Shown: one piece after another, positions 35,389 to 39,982 of the stretch
Position numbering within the stretch: the first letter of the stretch is position 1
How the letters are laid out: the number at the start of each line of letters is the position of its first letter
Assembly (NCBI GenBank): GCA_022561145.1
Contig: JADFRS010000014.1
Location: 1-39,982, forward strand
Direction: 5' to 3'
Length of the DNA: 39,982 nucleotides
DNA from: Gemmatimonadota bacterium
Lineage (GTDB): Bacteria > Gemmatimonadota > Gemmatimonadetes > Longimicrobiales > Gaopeijiaceae
Made by a program: the position numbers and the translations under genes
Notes under the pieces: model-generated
Told to the model about the DNA's origin: nothing
The model's database searches: none
Seen by the model: the letters and a program-made list of their open reading frames with translations, nothing else

Positions 35389-35499
35389 GAAAAAATAAAG
35401 TGCCCCAGGCTACCCGCAACGACGATCGCTGCACTTACCGCTGCTACCGGCGAGGTCCTGACGGAGTTCATGAGCTCCCGCCCTACGGACCTGGGGCAC
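35389..35499 (-). ncRNA. ffs: Signal recognition particle RNA, small bacterial (4.5S-like) type
   Basis: On the minus strand the RNA runs from G35499 to about 35389. The terminal stem pairs GTGCCCCAGG (35499-35490) with CCTGGGGCAC (35409-35400) and is followed at once by TTTATTTTTT, so the stem may also act as the terminator. Inside are the conserved domain IV parts CCGTCAGGA and AGCAGCGGTAAG on either side of the apical loop. The 5' arm element GTCCGTAGGGCGG also matches the small SRP RNAs of other bacteria. With Ffh it targets membrane proteins to the translocon. The apical loop is TCGCC rather than the common GGAA. It lies directly upstream of dnaX, a conserved position. Confidence 0.9.
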
Positions 35500-35505
35500 T
35501 TTCAA

Positions 35506-35534
35506 AAGGTATCGGTGACCCCACAGGCAGTCAA
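35506..35534 (-). promoter_or_regulatory. Promoter of the SRP RNA
   Basis: On the minus strand TTGACT (35534-35529) is a 5/6 match to the -35 consensus. After exactly 17 bases comes TACCTT (35511-35506), a weak -10. Six bases further lies G35499, the first base of the terminal stem of the RNA. The fit of the spacing and of the predicted start supports this promoter. Confidence 0.6.
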
Positions 35535-35598
35535 CGGACAACGGACCGAAACGCCTTAGTTTGCGCGCCTTTTCGGCAGTTTCGAGGGTCGTCGATCA

Positions 35599-35961
35599 TC
35601 ACGAGCGCCGCCACGCGTCCGGCGTATGCTCCAGGGTGGGAGGCCCATCGGAAACCTCCCGCACCGCAATGGCGTCGAATCGGATTGTGTCCCACCTCCC
35701 GCCATTCTCCTGGATCCAATGTCGGGCCACCTGCGAGATTTCGCGCCGCTTCCGCCAGGTGATGGCCTCCAGAGGGTGGCCGTACCCATCACCCCGGCGC
35801 CCTTTCACCTCGACGAATGCCAGCGTGCGCCCGCGTGAGACGATAAGATCGATTTCCTTCCGGCCGAACCGGTAGTTCCGGGCAAGAATGGTCCACCCCC
35901 GAGCCAGAAGGTACTCCGCGGCCAACGCCTCGAACCGACGCCCAACTCGATGCGTGTTCAT
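35599..35961 (-). CDS. yraN: YraN/UPF0102 family nuclease-fold protein
   Basis: 120 residues from ATG 35961. GRRFEALAAEYLLARGWTIL at the N-terminus, then ARNYRFGRKEIDLIVSRG and LAFVEVKGRRG, show the restriction-endonuclease-like core (E..D..ExK) of UPF0102. The function of the family is not settled; a role in DNA processing is presumed from the fold. The frame is open to an ATG at 36093, but that extension lies in the inverted repeat element at 36039-36132 and has no family match. No strong ribosome binding site precedes either start. Confidence 0.88.
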   Translation of the reverse strand: MNTHRVGRRFEALAAEYLLARGWTILARNYRFGRKEIDLIVSRGRTLAFVEVKGRRGDGYGHPLEAITWRKRREISQVARHWIQENGGRWDTIRFDAIAVREVSDGPPTLEHTPDAWRRS

Positions 35962-36038
35962 GGTGGACGGTCGCACGCGGTGGAGGGCGGTGGAATACGG
36001 GCATGGGACGACCCCACGTCCGGCGACCGGGGAAGCAG

Positions 36039-36132
36039 CCATACGCCCCACTCCGCTCACGGCGCTGGGGCCGCTTACGCTTGCCGCGTTCATGTCCGAG
36101 GATCCCAGATGTTCGCTCCGTGGCGAGTATGG
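36039..36132 (+). repeat. Structured inverted-repeat element, copy 1
   Basis: 94 bases with imperfect ends: CCATACGCCCCACTCCGCT at the left and CGCTCCGTGGCGAGTATGG at the right, which can pair at CCATAC/GTATGG and at further internal positions. The core has CTGGGGCCGCTT (36065-36076), GCGTTCA (36086-36092) and GGATCCCAGATG (36100-36111). CTGGG and CCCAG in the core can pair to close an internal loop. The same core, in the same order and near-equal spacing, occurs on the opposite strand in copy 2. No family is recognised. Confidence 0.7.
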
Positions 36133-36198
36133 CGGCTTCCCATTGGGACCGCCCGATGGAATCTCCCCGCCCTACGAGCCTCTTACTGTTAAGGCCGA

Positions 36199-36309
36199 GG
36201 TGGTGGGGCACGTCTTCGCCGCAGCGACATCTGGGATCCGGCCCCGTGAACGCCCTCGAAGGAAGCGGCCCCAGCCGCCGTCGTGGAGGCGAAGACGTGC
36301 CCTACCACC
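36199..36309 (-). repeat. Structured inverted-repeat element, copy 2
   Basis: 111 bases bounded by 22-base terminal inverted repeats (36199-36220 and 36288-36309) that match at 21 of 22 positions. Read on the minus strand, the 67-base centre holds CTGGGGCCGCTT, GCGTTCA and GGATCCCAGATG, the same blocks as copy 1 in the same order. Copies 1 and 2 therefore face each other across about 66 bases. The stretch 35962-36340 between yraN and aroF contains no credible gene; the two elements fill over half of it. Confidence 0.75.
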
Positions 36310-36340
36310 ATGACCAAACGGAAAAAAGGGTCGCCGGCCC

Positions 36341-37399
36341 TTAGGTGCCGCTCACCACAGGACCGGGGAGCGGCCGAACGAGATCGCGCCCTATGGCTTC
36401 GGCGATGACGCCGATCTGCCCCATGAGTTCTGCGAACTGTTCGGGGTAGAGCGACTGGACCCCATCGGAGAGGGCGTTCGGCGGGTCCTGGTGCACTTCT
36501 ATCATGAGCCCATGCGCTCCGGCCGCAACAGCGGCCCTGGCCATGGGGATCACCTTGGCCCGAACTCCCGTGCCGTGGCTCGGATCTGCGATGATGGGCA
36601 GGTGCGAGAGCGACTGCACGACCGGAATGGCGGTCAAATCGAGGAGGTTTCGCGTATGGCTGTCGAAACTACGAACACCCCTCTCGCACAGGATGACGTT
36701 CGGGTTTCCCTCTGCCAGGATGTACTCTGCGGCTAGCAGCAGTTCCGTAATGGTGGCCGCCATCCCACGCTTGAGTAGGATCGGCTTTCCGGAGCGACCC
36801 GCGCGACGCAACAGCGGATAGTTCTGCATGTTGCGCGCGCCGATCTGGATCACGTCGGCATACTCGGCCACCAAATCCAGGCCCTCCGGATCGAGAGCCT
36901 CCGTAACGATCGCCATGCCGGTCTCATCGCGGGCCCTGGCCAGCATGATCAGACCCTCGACTCCGAGTCCCTGGAAGGAGTACGGAGAGGACCGAGGTTT
37001 GAATGCCCCCCCCCTGAGGATCGTCGCGCCCATGGCCCTGAGCTGGTGGGCGATTTCCAGGATCTCAGCCTCACCCTCGACCGCACATGGCCCCGCCATG
37101 ATCGCCAGTTCGACCCCACCTATCTCGGTCCCGTTCGACAACCGCACCACCGTGTCATCGGCACACCATTCCCGGGAGACCTGCTTGTACGGGCGCGTCA
37201 CCGCAATGAGCTCACGCACTCCGGGCATGCCCTGAAGCCGTCCCTCATCCACACGCCCATCGTTACCGACGACCCCCACGGTCGTGCGTTGCTTGCCCGG
37301 CATGGGGCGCGCGCTATACCCCATGGCCTCGATCTGGGCGGTTACGGCCTCGATCTGGGCGTCCGTGGCATCATGATTCATGACGACGAGCATGGGCAT
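36341..37399 (-). CDS. aroF: 3-deoxy-7-phosphoheptulonate synthase (DAHP synthase, type I-beta)
   Basis: 352 residues. An N-terminal ferredoxin-like regulatory domain (residues 1-75, MPMLVVMNHDATDAQIEAVT) is followed by the TIM-barrel synthase. Conserved stretches are IMAGPCAVEGEAEILEIA, LRGGAFKPRSSPYSFQGLG, VIQIGARNMQN and PIIADPSHGTG, which carry the PEP-, metal- and phosphate-binding residues of this type. It condenses PEP and erythrose 4-phosphate at the start of the shikimate pathway. In the related Thermotoga enzyme the N-terminal domain mediates feedback inhibition. ATG 37399 is the likely start; a second ATG lies two codons on. The structured repeat pair lies downstream. Confidence 0.95.
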   Translation of the reverse strand: MPMLVVMNHDATDAQIEAVTAQIEAMGYSARPMPGKQRTTVGVVGNDGRVDEGRLQGMPGVRELIAVTRPYKQVSREWCADDTVVRLSNGTEIGGVELAIMAGPCAVEGEAEILEIAHQLRAMGATILRGGAFKPRSSPYSFQGLGVEGLIMLARARDETGMAIVTEALDPEGLDLVAEYADVIQIGARNMQNYPLLRRAGRSGKPILLKRGMAATITELLLAAEYILAEGNPNVILCERGVRSFDSHTRNLLDLTAIPVVQSLSHLPIIADPSHGTGVRAKVIPMARAAVAAGAHGLMIEVHQDPPNALSDGVQSLYPEQFAELMGQIGVIAEAIGRDLVRPLPGPVVSGT

Positions 37400-37478
37400 C
37401 TCACTAATCGGGGCCGCGGCGGCCTGTAACCCTCTTTATTACTACGCGCCTAAGTCTAAGAGCGGGAACAGATGTAGT

Positions 37479-38273
37479 CTACCGCACGTGGGCTTCTCCA
37501 CCGGCCAGGCTTACCACCAAACCATCCTCGGCAACCCTCACCCGACCACCATACCCAGCCTGGGCGAGGAGGTCAGGCACGGCGTCGGAGTCCAGGTCCG
37601 GGTAAATGTGGGTCACGACCAGAAGATCGGGCGAGGCCTCCGCGGCAAGCGTCGCCAGCCCGGAGGGCGTGAGGTGGGTCTCGACCTTCGGTGGGTCGGG
37701 ATAGGAGCACTCCGCAATCATCAACTCCGTTCCACGAAAGAACCTACCAAGGCCTGCTTGAGGTCCTGTGTCACCTGTGTACGACACGGTTCCGGCGTCG
37801 GTCTCGAGGCGATACGCGACTGAGGAATCGGTATGCAGTGTCGGGTGCGTCGACACGCCGAGGCCGCAGGATTCGTCGGACCACACCGAGTCCCGCGCCA
37901 ACTCCAAGACCTCCAACGGAAAACCCGGGTCGAGCACGTACGCACCGAATGCCTGGGCCAGGCGGTCCATGAGACGGTGAACGCCCGGCGGGCCGACAAC
38001 GGTGAGTGGGTCCGTCCGTCTCGGACTCGATCCGTGGCTCAGTGCGAAAAGCAGCGGGGCCAGGTCGCCAACATGGTCGGTGTGAAAATGGGTCAGCAGG
38101 ATGTGGGATATGCGATCCCACGCAGCCCCCCAACGCGCCATCCCGTGCAGAGTGCCCGAGCCACAGTCCATCAACACGTGGATCGAGCCGGACGTGACAT
38201 AATGACCAGCAGACCGCCGCGTGCTCGAGGGCACGAGAGTGCCGGACCCGAGGATTGTGACCTCAAAAGCCAT
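37479..38273 (-). CDS. RNase Z-like metallo-beta-lactamase-fold hydrolase
   Basis: 264 residues. The fold is shown by MAFEVTILGSGTLVPSSTRR, the zinc motif LLTHFHTDHVGD (HxHxDH), LHTDSSVAYRLE, VSYTGDTG and LLVVTHIYP. This is the ElaC/RNase Z-like branch, which often contains tRNA 3'-end nucleases, though the short length and the absence of the exosite arm leave other phosphodiesterase or hydrolase activities open. It begins nine bases after the smc stop and probably shares its message. Confidence 0.87.
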   Translation of the reverse strand: MAFEVTILGSGTLVPSSTRRSAGHYVTSGSIHVLMDCGSGTLHGMARWGAAWDRISHILLTHFHTDHVGDLAPLLFALSHGSSPRRTDPLTVVGPPGVHRLMDRLAQAFGAYVLDPGFPLEVLELARDSVWSDESCGLGVSTHPTLHTDSSVAYRLETDAGTVSYTGDTGPQAGLGRFFRGTELMIAECSYPDPPKVETHLTPSGLATLAAEASPDLLVVTHIYPDLDSDAVPDLLAQAGYGGRVRVAEDGLVVSLAGGEAHVR

Positions 38274-38282
38274 GAGCTTCTA

Positions 38283-39982
38283 TTAGGCGGCGGACCCGCT
38301 CGCCTTCGCGTCCTCACGCAGCCGGACCCCCACCACCGAACTCACGCCTGCTTCCTCCATGGTGACCCCGTATATCCAGTCGGCCGATTCGATCGTACGG
38401 GGGTTGTGCGTGATCACCACGAACTGGGTCTGTGCCTTGAACTCGCCAAGCAGCTTGATGAAACGGCCTATGTTGTTCTCGTCGAGCGGCGCGTCGACTT
38501 CGTCCAAGACGCAGAACGGGCTCGGCTTGACGAGATAGATTCCGAAGAGCAGCGACAGGGCCGTCAGCGCCCGCTCCCCGCCCGAGAGAAGGTCGATGCG
38601 CTGTGTGCGCTTGCCCTTGGGCGACGCGTGAATCTCGATGAGGGACTCGAGTGGATCGGAGGGGTCCGCCAGCCAAAGATCGGCTTCCCCACCCTCGAAC
38701 AGCCGCCGGAAGGTGAGCTGGAAGTTGACGCGAATTTTGTCAAATGTGTCCTCGAACAGCGAGATCGCGGTCTCGTTGATCTGCTTGATTGCGGCCCGAA
38801 GGTCATCACGGGCCTGGAACAGATCCTCCCGCTGCTCACTCAAGAAGCCCAATCGCTCGCTCTCCTCGGCGTGCTCCTCGACAGCCAGCATGTTCACCAA
38901 GCCGATGCGCTCGATCTTGGCCACGATTTCGGTGAGCTCCGCCTCGAGTTCCTCAGGCTCACCGTCAACGGGCTCGGCCTCGTCGAGCAGGCGCTCGAGC
39001 GGACGGCCCCACTCGGCCTCGAGGCGCTCCTGAATCGAGTTGACGCGGCTGCTCGCCTCCTGCCGCTCCAGCTCGAGCCGATGCCGACGCTCCGTGGCCT
39101 CTCGCTCCGCCGACCGAGCCGTGCGAACCTTGCGCTCGATTTCCGTGAGGTTGGCGATAACCTCCGCCAGCTCCTTGTCCTTTTCGCACAACAACTCTTC
39201 TACTTCCTCTCGCTCTCCGAACAGCCGCTGCGTTGCATCGCCTCCCTCGACCCGGACCCGCTCTGCCTCTTCGAGAGCCTTGGCCAAGGCCAATTCTTCC
39301 TCGTCCAAGGCAGCGATGCGGCCCTCCGCAGAAGCCTGTTCCAGACGGAGATGCTCCGAGCGCTCACTCAGCCGGCCCACTGTCGCTTCGGCCCGGGCGA
39401 GCTCGACGCCGAGCCGATTTTCCTCTGCTCGCACCGCTTCCCACTCCTCCTGCACTTCCGAGTGGGCATGCCGTGCCGCCTCGCGCTGCTGCTGGACCTT
39501 CCCTTCCTCGGCGAGCATGAGGGTCCGATCCTCCCGGGCGCTCTTCGCCCGCTCTAGTAGCCCGGAGCGCCCAGCCTTCGTGCCTTCGAGTTGGCGGGTA
39601 AGTTCGTCCCGGTGGAGGTCCATGCGCGCCTGACGGTCCACGTGGGCGGCGGCCTCGGACGAGGCCTCTCTGAACCCGTCCTCGGCGGCCTGGAAGCTCG
39701 CGCGGGCAGCTTGTAAGTCCTTCTCGGCCTGGTCCACCTCGGTGCGAGCGTTACCAGTCACCTCGCGAGCCGTTTGGGCCTCGTGATCGACTCCCGTCTG
39801 CTCGCCCGTGAGAGCCCGGATACGCTCCTTGCGCTCCAGGGCGCCGCTGCCCCCCGTGGGGCTGCCTATCTGAACCACGCCGCGCGGATCGACTAACGCT
39901 CCCACGAAGCTCTCACCGGCTGCCCCGATCGAATCGACGCCCGCGAGCAGCGCATTGACCCAAGCGGCCCCCAAGCCGCTAA
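38283..39982 (-). CDS. smc: Chromosome segregation protein SMC, C-terminal part (5' end beyond window)
   Basis: The frame is open to the right edge, so this is the C-terminal half, 566 codons. It begins in the hinge (GESFVGALVDPRGVVQIG), continues as a long coiled coil rich in Glu, Arg and Ala (about 60-400), and ends in the C-terminal ATPase lobe. That lobe holds the ABC signature LLSGGERALTALSLLF, Walker B FCVLDEVDAPLDENN and VITHNPRTIESADWIYGVTM. SMC with ScpA and ScpB organises and segregates the chromosome. A TTG at 39974 is not a true start because it lies inside the hinge. The RNase Z-like gene follows nine bases after its stop. Confidence 0.95.
   Translation of the reverse strand, partial: SGLGAAWVNALLAGVDSIGAAGESFVGALVDPRGVVQIGSPTGGSGALERKERIRALTGEQTGVDHEAQTAREVTGNARTEVDQAEKDLQAARASFQAAEDGFREASSEAAAHVDRQARMDLHRDELTRQLEGTKAGRSGLLERAKSAREDRTLMLAEEGKVQQQREAARHAHSEVQEEWEAVRAEENRLGVELARAEATVGRLSERSEHLRLEQASAEGRIAALDEEELALAKALEEAERVRVEGGDATQRLFGEREEVEELLCEKDKELAEVIANLTEIERKVRTARSAEREATERRHRLELERQEASSRVNSIQERLEAEWGRPLERLLDEAEPVDGEPEELEAELTEIVAKIERIGLVNMLAVEEHAEESERLGFLSEQREDLFQARDDLRAAIKQINETAISLFEDTFDKIRVNFQLTFRRLFEGGEADLWLADPSDPLESLIEIHASPKGKRTQRIDLLSGGERALTALSLLFGIYLVKPSPFCVLDEVDAPLDENNIGRFIKLLGEFKAQTQFVVITHNPRTIESADWIYGVTMEEAGVSSVVGVRLREDAKASGSAA

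Noticed and set aside
39972-39974. TTG 39974 as the start of a short SMC-like gene
   Set aside because: It lies within the hinge domain and the frame is open to the edge, so the gene is cut by the window rather than short.
1-39982. tRNA genes, CRISPR arrays, insertion sequences or prophage
   Set aside because: I saw no T-arm-like GGTTCGAATCC, no regularly spaced direct repeats, and no transposase, integrase or phage structural protein.

Overview
The window looks like a chromosomal segment of a GC-rich Gram-negative bacterium. Outer-membrane proteins (a TonB-dependent receptor and a TolC-type protein), a periplasmic adaptor, MglA, BshB1 and the three-subunit transhydrogenase fit Gemmatimonadota best. 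That placement is inferred from gene content and composition, not from a marker-gene tree. I see no phage genes, insertion sequences, CRISPR array, tRNA or rRNA. Most of the window is housekeeping sequence, with one structured intergenic repeat pair that I cannot assign to a known family.

Left part (1-10125). A BtuB-like TonB-dependent receptor runs off the left edge on the minus strand. It lies behind a clear cobalamin riboswitch, and a 9-bp hairpin that would hide its GTG start codon. Upstream on the same strand are an MscS channel, a ComM-type AAA+ protein, a 63-residue unknown protein and an exported amidase. Divergent from the amidase is the three-gene operon for proton-translocating NAD(P) transhydrogenase.

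Middle part (10159-24641). On the minus strand lie a very large NtrY-like sensor kinase, a small RsbRD-N-like protein with a C8 tract near its start, and a group II PLP decarboxylase. The kinase start overlaps the start of a divergent creatininase-family gene whose metal-ligand positions are altered. An exported protein with a non-ATG start follows. Then comes a TolC / adaptor / two-permease efflux cluster with no ATPase gene beside it, which runs directly into bshB1. A lone HIRAN-like protein is convergent with bshB1.

Right part (24750-39982). A cysteine desulfurase and mnmA overlap by four bases and probably supply sulfur for tRNA 2-thiouridine. Their 3' end overlaps dnaJ. From there everything is on the minus strand. 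In transcription order from the right edge the genes are smc (5' part missing), an RNase Z-like hydrolase, DAHP synthase, the inverted repeat pair, yraN, the SRP RNA with its own promoter and terminator, dnaX, ybaB, recR, a small membrane protein, mglA, pgsA, cinA, an alpha/beta hydrolase, grpE and dnaJ. The SRP RNA-dnaX-ybaB-recR order is a classic conserved block. The SRP RNA is unusual in that its apical loop is not the common GGAA tetraloop.
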